Of a DNA stretch of 34,323 nucleotides, positions 11,240 through 18,671 are shown one piece after another; the stretch's first letter is position 1; every line of letters begins with the position of its first letter. The position numbers and the translations under genes were made by a program. The notes below the pieces were generated by a model. It searched no databases. It was not told the DNA's origin and saw only the letters and a program-made list of their open reading frames with translations. Origin of the DNA: JBKJVQ01 sp046717125 (lineage in GTDB: Bacteria; Pseudomonadota; Alphaproteobacteria; Rhizobiales; Methyloligellaceae); NCBI GenBank assembly GCA_046717125.1, contig JBKJVQ010000288.1:1-34323 (forward strand). The letters are read 5' to 3'.

Positions 11240-12472
11240 TCACCCGTCCCGTCGCAGGCGCTCCAGCATGTCCATGGTCGGATAGCCATCGGCGGCAACG
11301 CCGATTTTCTTCTGATAGGTCTTGAGCGCTTCCACAGTCGCCGAGCCGATGATCCCGTCGGCGACCCCTTGGAGATAACCTTTCTCCGTCAGGCGCTGCT
11401 GCAGCTCGATGCGATCCTTTTCCGCCATGGGCGGATATTTACGCGGCCAAGACTGCTGGATCGGACCGTAGCCCTTAAGCCGGTCCGCTAAATGGCCGAC
11501 GCCGAGCGCATAAGCATAAGCGGCGTTGTAGCGCATGATCGCGCGAAAGTTATGGAGGATCAGGAATCCCGGGCCTTCCGCGCCGCCCGGCTGAATCAAG
11601 CCCGCCTTGTCACCCGGCCGCGGAAACGGCTTTCCGCCGACGCGCGTGATGCCGAGGCGCTCCCATTCCGAAACTGTCTTCCGCGTCTTGCCGCCGACGA
11701 TGCCCCGACTGAAGCCCTTCGGTACGACGACCTCATAGCCCCAGGTCTCGCCAGTGCGCCAACCCGCCTTCTTGAGCAGGTTCGCGGTCGAGGCGAGCGC
11801 ATCGGGCAGCGTTTCCCAGATGTCGCGCCGCCCGTCGCCGGTGAAGTCGACCGCATAAAGATGATAGGTCGTCGGAATGAACTGGGTGAAACCCATGGCG
11901 CCTGCCCAGGAGCCGGTCATGCGCTCGGGTGTTGTGTCGCCCTTCTCCAGGATTTTCAGTGCGGAAATGAGCTGCTCGCGCCCGAAACTTTTGCGCCGCC
12001 CGGTAGAGGCGAGTGTCGCCAGCGAGCGGATGACTTTCTTGTCGCCCTTGAACTTGCCGAAGCTCGTCTCCACCCCGAAGATCGCCAGCACGATGTCGCG
12101 ATCGACGCCAAAGCGCGCTTCCACTTGGCGGAATACCGCATCGTGCTCCTTGCGCATGGCAAGACCGTTCTCGATGCGGCGGTCGGAGACGGCGCGATCG
12201 AGATAGTCCCAGATGTCCTGCTTGAATTCGGCCTGGTTGGCGTCGGCCTTCAGGACTTCGGGGTCGGGCGATGTGATGCCTGCGAACGCCTTGTCATACG
12301 TGTCGCGGCTGATGCCGGCGGCCCGGGCCGTCGGCCAGAACCCTTCGACCCAGCGCTGGAAGGCTTGCGCGTTCGCTACGGCCGGCGAGACGGCGAGCAA
12401 TGCGAACGACAAGACGGCCGCAGCGTGGGCCTGCATAAGGCCAAATCGGCGAACGATTGAATAATGAATCAT
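11240..12472 (-). CDS. Lytic murein transglycosylase, MltB family, with peptidoglycan-binding domain
   Basis: A 410-aa periplasmic enzyme that cleaves the MurNAc-GlcNAc bond and leaves a 1,6-anhydro end. A signal peptide ends around ANAQA (residue 37). The MltB/SLT_2 domain spans about 38-340 and contains the catalytic glutamate E135 in IFGVETSFGK, the GAMGFTQFIPTTY motif and the DFTGDGRRDIW segment. A C-terminal peptidoglycan-binding domain covers about 350-408 (LQQRLTEKGYLQGVADGIIG). The gene lies 32 nt after the stop of a second MltB-like gene, in the same direction. An alternative ATG 12 codons in would also give a signal peptide. Confidence 0.93.
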   Translation of the reverse strand: MIHYSIVRRFGLMQAHAAAVLSFALLAVSPAVANAQAFQRWVEGFWPTARAAGISRDTYDKAFAGITSPDPEVLKADANQAEFKQDIWDYLDRAVSDRRIENGLAMRKEHDAVFRQVEARFGVDRDIVLAIFGVETSFGKFKGDKKVIRSLATLASTGRRKSFGREQLISALKILEKGDTTPERMTGSWAGAMGFTQFIPTTYHLYAVDFTGDGRRDIWETLPDALASTANLLKKAGWRTGETWGYEVVVPKGFSRGIVGGKTRKTVSEWERLGITRVGGKPFPRPGDKAGLIQPGGAEGPGFLILHNFRAIMRYNAAYAYALGVGHLADRLKGYGPIQQSWPRKYPPMAEKDRIELQQRLTEKGYLQGVADGIIGSATVEALKTYQKKIGVAADGYPTMDMLERLRRDG

Positions 12473-12504
12473 GCGGCCATTCTAATCGCCGTGCCTGCGC
12501 AGTT

Positions 12505-13836
12505 CTACTGCTCGGGAGCCGCGTCGGCCGTTCGGTTTCCGTCGCGGCGCACCGCTTCGAGCAACGGACGCGAGGGATAGCAGTCCTGACGCATGCCGAT
12601 CTTCGACTGGTACTTGCCGATCGCAACGCGCGTTCGGAATCCGTTCAGGCCGTCGACTTTGCCGACGTCGTAGCCGTGCGTCACCAGCACTTTCTGCATT
12701 TCGAGAATTTCGTCGCGCGTGAAGCGGTCGACCTTGTCCCAACCGTGCACGAACGGCCGGTCGACCATCATGCGGTCGGCGACATGGCCGACGAAGAGGG
12801 CATAAAGGTCGGCCATGTTGTATTGCTTGATCACCTGAAAATTGTTCAATCCGAGAAAGATCGGACCGTATTTTCCGGCCGGCGCAATCAGGAACGCCTT
12901 CTCGGACAGGCGCTCGGCCGGAAATGCGCGGCCATGCGTCCGGGTCATGCCCATCTTCGCCCATTCGCCGATGGTCCGGGCATTGCCGGGGCCTTCCAGC
13001 GCGCACTGGAAGCTTTCTGGAATGGCGACCTCATAGCCCCAGGTCTTGCCGTTCTCCCAGCCTGACTGCTTCAGGAAGTTCGCAGTGGACGCGAGCGCAT
13101 CGCCGATGGAGCCCCAGATGTCGCGCTTGCCGTCGCCATCGAAATCGACCGCGTATTTCATGAAGTGGGTAGGTAGGAACTGTGTGTAGCCCATCGCCCC
13201 GGCCCAGGAGGCCTTCATCTTCTCGCGTGTCGTGTGCCCCTGCTGCAGAACCTGCAGCCCGGTGAGAAGCTCGTCGCGGAACATGTCCTGGCGGCGGCCG
13301 ATATAGGCCTGCGTCGCCATGGCTTCGATCGCATAGTGCGGCAGCTTGGCCCGGCCGAAGCTGGTCTCGCGGCCCCAGACCGAAATGATGATGTGGCGCG
13401 AGACGCCGAACGACGCCTCGATCGCATCGAGCTGAGTTTTCCATTCGGCCAGGCGCGCGCTGCCGGCCTTCACGAGCGCGGCGATAGGGGCGGCCGGAAA
13501 ATAGCGCGACGGCGCGTCGAACTCCGGCTGATGCCGCGCGCCGCTCTTCTTGCGCATGGAACCGGGAAGGGGCGGTCCGTTCGGTCCCGCTGTCTCCGGC
13601 GGTTGCAGGTCCGGCAGTTTCCAGTCGACCTTCACACCTTTTAGCGCGTAGTCGAACGTTTTCCGGTCAACCCCCCGCGCCTGAGCGTCGGGCCAGAGGC
13701 TTTCGAGCCAGGCCGGGAAACGCGCGTTCATTGCTTGCTGGTATGCGGCGACATCGGCTTGGGCGAAGGCTTGAGCTGAGCCGAGCAGCAATAACGCCGC
13801 CGCGGCTGCCGCCGATTTCAGGAAAACATTCGCCAT
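12505..13836 (-). CDS. Second lytic murein transglycosylase, MltB family, tandem paralogue
   Basis: This 443-aa protein has the same architecture as its downstream neighbour: signal peptide (cleavage near AFAQA), MltB/SLT_2 domain with catalytic E157 in VWGRETSFGR, GAMGYTQFLPTHF, DFDGDGKRDIWG, and a C-terminal peptidoglycan-binding domain (LEMQKVLVTHGYDVGKVDGL, about 375-430). It differs by a Pro-rich insert at about residues 72-110 (QPPETAGPNGPPLPGSMRKK) before the catalytic domain. The pair is likely a duplication that diverged in substrate or partner choice. ATG 13836 is preceded by AGGGG at 5 nt spacing; a GTG two codons upstream is also possible. Confidence 0.93.
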   Translation of the reverse strand: MANVFLKSAAAAAALLLLGSAQAFAQADVAAYQQAMNARFPAWLESLWPDAQARGVDRKTFDYALKGVKVDWKLPDLQPPETAGPNGPPLPGSMRKKSGARHQPEFDAPSRYFPAAPIAALVKAGSARLAEWKTQLDAIEASFGVSRHIIISVWGRETSFGRAKLPHYAIEAMATQAYIGRRQDMFRDELLTGLQVLQQGHTTREKMKASWAGAMGYTQFLPTHFMKYAVDFDGDGKRDIWGSIGDALASTANFLKQSGWENGKTWGYEVAIPESFQCALEGPGNARTIGEWAKMGMTRTHGRAFPAERLSEKAFLIAPAGKYGPIFLGLNNFQVIKQYNMADLYALFVGHVADRMMVDRPFVHGWDKVDRFTRDEILEMQKVLVTHGYDVGKVDGLNGFRTRVAIGKYQSKIGMRQDCYPSRPLLEAVRRDGNRTADAAPEQ

Positions 13837-14253
13837 CACCACCCCTGCCTTCGCTGTGTCCGGCCGGCCAATTTCGCGACCCGGCCTCGTCCAAGCCGCG
13901 GGACGCCGGCGCGGCCACGTGGATCATGCGTCAGGAATCGTTAGCCATGAGTGACCAAGCGAATGTGGCTTGGATACGGCGCGAACCCCACTTGTACGCT
14001 TGTGCACCGCACAGGCGCATGGTGCGCTGCGAATTTTTGTCAATGCGACAAAAGGTGATGATTTGGACTCATTTCCGAGTTACCTTTCGTTTACGCCATC
14101 GCTGCATGGTGCCGGGCTCGACCGGGCGAGGGAATCGCGGCGATGTGATCGCACCTGTCATTGGGGTGCATCAATTCGGGATTAGGGGGTACCGGAGCAG
14201 ACCAGCCGTGAAAGCGGCGGGAGGTGGTGGATGCGTACTGCGAGGAGACCCCG
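13837..14253. other. 417-nt intergenic region with a 19-bp dyad
   Basis: No convincing coding sequence. It carries promoter-distal DNA for the divergent MltB gene and the HicB-like gene, an AT-rich patch at about 14030-14095 unusual for this genome, a perfect dyad at 14035-14053 and a Shine-Dalgarno (AGGAGA, about 14242) before the HicB-like ATG. Confidence 0.55.
14035..14053. promoter_or_regulatory. Perfect 7-5-7 dyad TTTTGTC-N5-GACAAAA
   Basis: TTTTGTC and GACAAAA flank AATGC to give a perfect AT-rich palindrome, in the middle of the intergenic region between the second MltB gene (start 13836) and the HicB-like gene (start 14254). It has the size and symmetry of a dimeric regulator site. 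It is not a clear LexA, Fur or MucR site. Confidence 0.45.
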
Positions 14254-14532
14254 ATGACCGAATATGTCGGACTGATCCGGAGAGACGGAAATACTGACTT
14301 CGGCGTGTCGTTTCCCGATCTGCCGGGATTGTCATCCGGAGGATCGACTGTTCACGAGGCCCTGCTTTCGGCTCAGGAGGCGCTGTCCCGGCACCTCCGC
14401 CGGGTGGAGGACCGTGGCGGCAAGCGGCCCTCTCCCTCTACGATTGCGAGCCTGATGGATGACGAGCGCCTCGATCGCTCGATTGCCGTGATCGTCAGGG
14501 TCATGGCGCAGGAAGCGAAAGCCGCCGCCTGA
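14254..14532 (+). CDS. HicB-like antitoxin-family protein, orphan
   Basis: A 92-aa protein with the partial RNase H-like fold of HicB: MTEYVGLIRRDGNTDFGVSF, then the hallmark FPDLPGLSSGGSTVHEAL and a helix EALLSAQEALSRHLRR. HicB normally neutralises the mRNA-cleaving toxin HicA and represses its own operon. No HicA-like gene (about 60 aa, GSHHxF motif) is visible on either side, and the C-terminus lacks an obvious ribbon-helix-helix or helix-turn-helix domain. AGGAGA lies 6 nt before the ATG at 14254. It may be a relic antitoxin or a stand-alone regulator. Confidence 0.8.
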   Translation: MTEYVGLIRRDGNTDFGVSFPDLPGLSSGGSTVHEALLSAQEALSRHLRRVEDRGGKRPSPSTIASLMDDERLDRSIAVIVRVMAQEAKAAA

Positions 14533-14572
14533 ACCTGTTCGCGCTTCGATAGTCAGTCAACTCCAGATCACG

Positions 14573-14603
14573 ATGGCTTCTGATTAAATCAATCCGAAGC
14601 CAT
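14573..14603. terminator. Stem-loop between convergent hicB-like and galE genes
   Basis: ATGGCTTC (14573-14580) and GAAGCCAT (14596-14603) form an 8-bp stem, with an inner TGAT/ATCA that can extend it. It lies 40-70 nt after the HicB-like stop and about 60 nt before the galE stop on the opposite strand, so it may serve both. There is no clear T-run, so the call is weak. Confidence 0.35.
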
Positions 14604-14659
14604 GAATGTTTGGACGCTGCGTCACGCCTCGGATCAGGTCCCTGGGCAGGCTTTTGGCA

Positions 14660-15648
14660 TCAGGCTCTGGCGACGTCGCCGAGGAAGCGTTCCCACGACA
14701 GCGCCTGCGCAACGATGGTATCGAAATCGTCGAGTTGCGGCGTCCATCCGAGAACCTCGCGGATGCGGTCCGAGCCGGCCACCAGCGCGGCCGGATCACC
14801 CGGGCGTCGCGGCGCCTGTTTCACTTCGAACCGGTTATTGGACGCGCGCACGACGGCGTCCACGACATCCAGCACCGAGAAGCCCCGGCCGTAACCGCAG
14901 TTCAGAACTTCCGATTTGCCGCCGCGGCGCAGGTGGTCCAGCGCCTGGACATGCGCGTGGATCAGGTCGCTGACATGGATGTAATCGCGCACGTAGGTGC
15001 CATCGGGCGTCGGGTAATCCGTGCCGTAAATGTCGAGATGGCTGCGCTGCCCGAGCGCCGCCTGGGTCGCGACCTTGATCAGATGCGTCGCCCGCGGCGT
15101 CGATTGTCCGCTGCGCCCCTGAGGGTCCGCGCCCGCCACGTTGAAATAGCGCAGCGCGACATAGCGCAAGTCATGGGCGGCGCTCGCATCTTTCAGCATC
15201 ATCTCGGTCATCATCTTGGATGAACCGTAAGGGCTGATCGGCGCGAACGGCGCATCCTCGCGCACCGGGTTGTGCTGCGGCATGCCGTAGACGGCCGCGG
15301 TCGATGAGAAGATGAAATGCGGCAGGCCGGCGCGAACAGCGCAGCTGAGCAGCGCGCGCGACTTGACCGTGTTGTTGAGATAGTAGCCGAGCGGATCGGC
15401 GATCGATTCCGGAACAACGATCGATCCCGCGAAATGCACGATCGCGTCGAACTTGCGGCGGGACAGGAGCGCGGAGACGAGTTCCTGATCGCCGATGTCG
15501 CCGACGACGAGTTCAGCCGAAGACGGCACCGCCCAGCGGAAGCCGGTCGTCAAATTGTCCAGGACGACGACGTCCTCATCGCGGTCAAGGAGCGCGAGCA
15601 CCATGTGACTGCCGAGTAACCGGCACCGCCTGTGACCAATACGCTCAT
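14660..15648 (-). pseudogene. galE: UDP-glucose 4-epimerase, frameshifted near the N-terminus
   Basis: GalE interconverts UDP-glucose and UDP-galactose with bound NAD. Starting at ATG 15648 the frame reads MSVLVTGGAGY and then breaks inside the NAD-binding GxxGxxG motif. Restoring one base (TAC TCG to TAC ATC, near 15615) gives YIGSHMVLALLDRDEDVVV and a full 329-aa protein. The rest is intact: D31-x-LTTG, the SST motif at 115-117, Y141-x3-K145 (SPYGSSK), FNVAGADP, and the C-terminal LNCGYGRGFSV. The remaining frame is open for 332 codons but would lack a proper nucleotide-binding start. It is divergent from galU, with which it would supply UDP-galactose for surface polysaccharides. Confidence 0.85.
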
Positions 15649-15776
15649 GGAACCGCAAGCCTTTCGCAGCGCTTGGCCTTCGCCCGAGGCAAATGGTATT
15701 GCGGAAGCATTGAGGGAGCGTAACCGCTCGGGTTGCGCACGCGCCTGCGCGGTTTCATCGTGAACGAGGACTGAAT

Positions 15777-16649
15777 ATGCCCCAGCCGATCCGCAAGGCT
15801 GTCTTCCCTGTCGCCGGTCTCGGCACCCGCTTCCTCCCCGCCACCAAGGCAATGCCGAAGGAAATGCTCACCGTCGTCGACCGGCCGCTGATCCAGCACG
15901 TGGCCGACGAGGCCTTCGAGGCGGGGATCGAACACTGCATCTTCGTCACGGGCCGGAACAAGGGCGTCATCGAGGATCATTTCGACAAGCAGTTCGAACT
16001 CGAACGCACGCTGGAAGCACGCGGCAAGATCGACGATCTGCACCAACTCGACCGCGATCTGCCGGGCGCGGGCCAGACCAGCTTCACGCGCCAGCAGGAG
16101 CCGCTCGGCCTCGGCCATGCCGTATGGTGCGCCCGGGAACTCGTCGGCCGCGAGCCGTTCGCGCTGATCCTGCCCGACGTTCTGGTGAAGGCCCCCGGCA
16201 AGGGCTGCCTCGCCCAGATGCTCGACGTCTACAACGAGTATGGCGGCAACGTCATCGCCGTCGAGGAAGTGCCGGAGAGCGAGATTCATCAGTACGGCGT
16301 GGTCAGCGTCAAAGGCAATTCCGGCAACGTGTTCGAGGTCGACGGCATGGTCGAGAAGCCGAATGCGAAGGAGGCGCCGTCCAATCTCATCATCATGGGA
16401 CGCTATATTTTGCAGCCTGAGATCTTCGACCTCCTCTCGCGGCAGGAGGCGGGCGCTGGCGGCGAGATCCAGATCACCGATGCGATGCGCGGCTTGATCG
16501 CGACCCAGCCCTTCCATGCGATCCGTTATGAAGGCCGCAGCTTCGATTGCGGCTCGAAGGTTGGATTCCTCACGGCCAACGTCGCCTACGCGCTCGACCG
16601 CGACGACATCCGCGAGCCCTTCCTCACCGAATTGCGGAAGTTTCTCTAG
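15777..16649 (+). CDS. galU: UTP-glucose-1-phosphate uridylyltransferase
   Basis: A 290-aa GalU of normal length that makes UDP-glucose from UTP and glucose-1-phosphate in the cytoplasm. The nucleotide-binding signature GLGTRFLPATKAMPKEML is at residues 14-31, followed by RPLIQHVADEAFEAGI. Further family motifs are QQEPLGLGHAVWCAR, PFALILPDV, VEKP, GRYIL and GEIQITDAM, then the C-terminal EGRSFDCGSKVGFL. It lies 128 nt from divergent galE, so the two probably share a regulatory region. UDP-glucose feeds glucans, exopolysaccharide and lipopolysaccharide. Confidence 0.97.
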   Translation: MPQPIRKAVFPVAGLGTRFLPATKAMPKEMLTVVDRPLIQHVADEAFEAGIEHCIFVTGRNKGVIEDHFDKQFELERTLEARGKIDDLHQLDRDLPGAGQTSFTRQQEPLGLGHAVWCARELVGREPFALILPDVLVKAPGKGCLAQMLDVYNEYGGNVIAVEEVPESEIHQYGVVSVKGNSGNVFEVDGMVEKPNAKEAPSNLIIMGRYILQPEIFDLLSRQEAGAGGEIQITDAMRGLIATQPFHAIRYEGRSFDCGSKVGFLTANVAYALDRDDIREPFLTELRKFL

Positions 16650-16806
16650 GTGGGGTTGCGGCGCCGTGCGCCCGGGCCCAGCCCTTCGCCTGCAGGGTGA
16701 CTACCCGCCTGTTACAAGGAGTAGCCGCTGCGTACCGGCTGTTACCCGGCCCGAGAGTCCCCATCCCCGTTAGCTGCGCCTCATTGACCCTGTTTCGCCT
16801 CTCTAG

Positions 16807-16831
16807 TTGCGAATGCTTTTCACTTGCATTA
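16807..16831 (+). promoter_or_regulatory. Fur-family (Mur/Fur/Zur-like) box upstream of the metal ABC importer
   Basis: TTGCGAATGCTTTTCACTTGCATTA resembles the Fur-family pattern GAATGATTnTCAnTTGCA, with inverted AATGC/GCATT arms 9 nt apart. It ends about 33 nt before the TTG start of the substrate-binding protein gene, a natural place for a repressor to block transcription. In alphaproteobacteria the Mn-sensing Mur, a Fur homologue, controls sitABCD-type importers. Which Fur-family protein acts here cannot be told from sequence. Confidence 0.5.
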
Positions 16832-16864
16832 AGTGTTTTGTGAGTCTGTTTTGGAGTTTCGCGC

Positions 16865-17851
16865 TTGACCGTCCGCACATTCTTCATCGCCGCGCTGACA
16901 GTGGCTCTTGTCGCCGCAGCGTTCATCTTCCTTGCGCCCGGGTCGCACGGGCCGTCGCGCGCTGAGAACCGGATCAGCGTTGTCGCGACGACAGGCATGA
17001 TCGGCGACGCCGCCCGCGCGATCGGCGGCGAGCGGACGGACGTCACCGCGCTGATGGGTCCGGGGGTCGATCCGCATCTCTACCGGCAGACGAGTTCCGA
17101 CGTGGCGAAGCTCGCGCGAGCCGACCTGGTGCTGCATAACGGGCTCTATCTCGAAGCCCAACTCGAGCCGCTGCTGAAGAAGCTCGCCGCGCGCCAGCGT
17201 GTCGTTGCCGTCGCCGAGGCGATTCCCGCCGACCGTCTCCTCGGCCACGCCCAGTACCAGGCCAAGTTCGATCCGCATGTCTGGATGGACCCCGACCTGT
17301 GGGTCCATCCCGTGCGCGCGGTCCGTAATGCGCTGATCGCCGCCGATCCGGAGGGGCGCACCACTTACGAGGCCAACGCGACGCGCTATCTCGACGATCT
17401 CGGCAGAATTTCGGGCTACGTGAAGCAGGCGCTCGCATCGGTGCCGAAGGAGAAGCGCGTCCTGATCTCCGCGCATGACGCGTTCGGCTATTTCGGTCGC
17501 GCCTATGACTTCGAGGTGCTGGGCATCCAGGGGATTTCGACCGAGAGCGAGGCGGGGCTCAGGCGCGTCGAGGACCTGGTCACGCTGATTGTCGACCGGA
17601 AGATCGCGTCGATCTTCGTCGAGAGCTCGGTATCGGACCGGAACGTGCGTGCCCTGATCGAAGGAGCTGCCGCGCGCGGACATGACGTCAAGGTGGGCGG
17701 CCAGCTCTTCTCCGACGCGATGGGGGTCGCCGGAACCTATGAGGGGACCTATGCCGGCATGATCGACCACAACGCGACCACGATCGCCCGCGCGCTTGGC
17801 GGCAGCGCGCCGGGTCGCGGCATGGCGGGCCGGCTCGGTAATGGAAGCTAG
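16865..17851 (+). CDS. Metal ABC transporter substrate-binding protein, TroA-like
   Basis: A 328-aa periplasmic cluster A-I binding protein (TroA/ZnuA/MntC superfamily). The signal segment is FIAALTVALVAAAFIFLA (about 7-24). Metal ligands fit the TroA set: H71 (GVDPHLY), H138 (FDPHVWMDP), H204 (SAHDAFGYF) and D284 (LFSDAMG). The His at the third position, rather than Glu, and the absence of a His-rich loop fit TroA-type Mn/Zn proteins better than PsaA or ZnuA. The start is TTG at 16865 with GGAG 7-8 nt before it; no better ATG precedes the signal peptide. First gene of a four-gene importer operon, overlapping the ATPase gene by 11 nt. Confidence 0.92.
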   Translation: MTVRTFFIAALTVALVAAAFIFLAPGSHGPSRAENRISVVATTGMIGDAARAIGGERTDVTALMGPGVDPHLYRQTSSDVAKLARADLVLHNGLYLEAQLEPLLKKLAARQRVVAVAEAIPADRLLGHAQYQAKFDPHVWMDPDLWVHPVRAVRNALIAADPEGRTTYEANATRYLDDLGRISGYVKQALASVPKEKRVLISAHDAFGYFGRAYDFEVLGIQGISTESEAGLRRVEDLVTLIVDRKIASIFVESSVSDRNVRALIEGAAARGHDVKVGGQLFSDAMGVAGTYEGTYAGMIDHNATTIARALGGSAPGRGMAGRLGNGS

Positions 17852-18662
17852 GGTCGGACGGGGCGCGTCAGGCGATCTGCCCGAACCTGCCACCAGCCCT
17901 TTCGCGATCCGCGGACTGACGGTCGCCTATCGCGGCAAGCCCGTCGTCTTCGACCTCGACTTCGTTGCGCCGGACGGCGTCATGGCCGCGATCATCGGGC
18001 CAAACGGCGCGGGCAAGTCGACGCTGATCAAGGCGGCGCTCGGGCTCGTGCCGCGTATCTCCGGCGAAACGACCATGTACGGCGCGCCGATCGCAGATAT
18101 GCGCCGCCGCATCGCCTATGTCCCGCAGCGCGCCAGTGTCGACTGGGACTTCCCCGCGAATGTCGGCGATGTCGTGATGATGGGGCTGCAGGCCGAGATC
18201 GGCTGGCTCAGATGGCCAACCCGCAATCACAGGGCGCGCGTCGCCCAGGCTCTTGAAGCAGTCGGCATGCAGGACTTCGCCAGACGCCAGATCGGCCAGC
18301 TTTCGGGCGGCCAGCGGCAGCGCGTGTTCCTCGCCCGCGCACTCGTGCAAAACCCCGAGCTGTTTTTGCTCGACGAGCCTCTCGCCGGGGTCGATGCCGC
18401 AACGGAGCGCGCCATCATGGATGTGCTGCGCGCTGAGAACGCCAACGGCAAGACGATCATCGCCGTGCATCACGATCTCTCCACCGCCGCGACCTATTTC
18501 GACTGGGCGCTGGTCATGAACGTGACGGCCATCGCGGACGGTCCGATCGCAGCCGCGCTGACGCCGGAAACCTTGCGCCGCGCCTATGGCGGCCGGGCCG
18601 GACTGTTCGATGTCGGCACCGCCGAGGACGCGGCCGCGGCGCTCGCGTCGGCGGGCGGGTGA
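17841..18662 (+). CDS. Metal ABC transporter ATP-binding protein, TroB/MntB type
   Basis: A 273-aa ATPase that powers the importer. Walker A is at 53-60 (GPNGAGKS), the Q-loop at YVPQRASVDWDFP (the VDWDFP segment is common in Mn/Zn importers), the signature LSGGQRQR at 154-161, Walker B LFLLDEP at 174-180, and the switch histidine in AVHHD near 208. The ATG at 17841 overlaps the end of the preceding gene by 11 nt, which supports coupling; further upstream the frame runs through that gene's coding sequence. The two permease genes follow. Confidence 0.95.
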   Translation: MEARVGRGASGDLPEPATSPFAIRGLTVAYRGKPVVFDLDFVAPDGVMAAIIGPNGAGKSTLIKAALGLVPRISGETTMYGAPIADMRRRIAYVPQRASVDWDFPANVGDVVMMGLQAEIGWLRWPTRNHRARVAQALEAVGMQDFARRQIGQLSGGQRQRVFLARALVQNPELFLLDEPLAGVDAATERAIMDVLRAENANGKTIIAVHHDLSTAATYFDWALVMNVTAIADGPIAAALTPETLRRAYGGRAGLFDVGTAEDAAAALASAGG

Positions 18663-18671
18663 GCGATAGAC

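Noticed and set aside
13947..14297. Plus-strand frame upstream of the HicB-like gene, considered as a lost HicA
   Set aside because: It has no HicA motif and overlaps the HicB-like start in another frame.
16700..16770. Possible yybP-ykoY Mn riboswitch (GGAGTAGCC followed by CCCGGCCCGAGAG)
   Set aside because: Only a short piece fits; the second conserved loop could not be found, and the Fur-like box explains metal control more simply.
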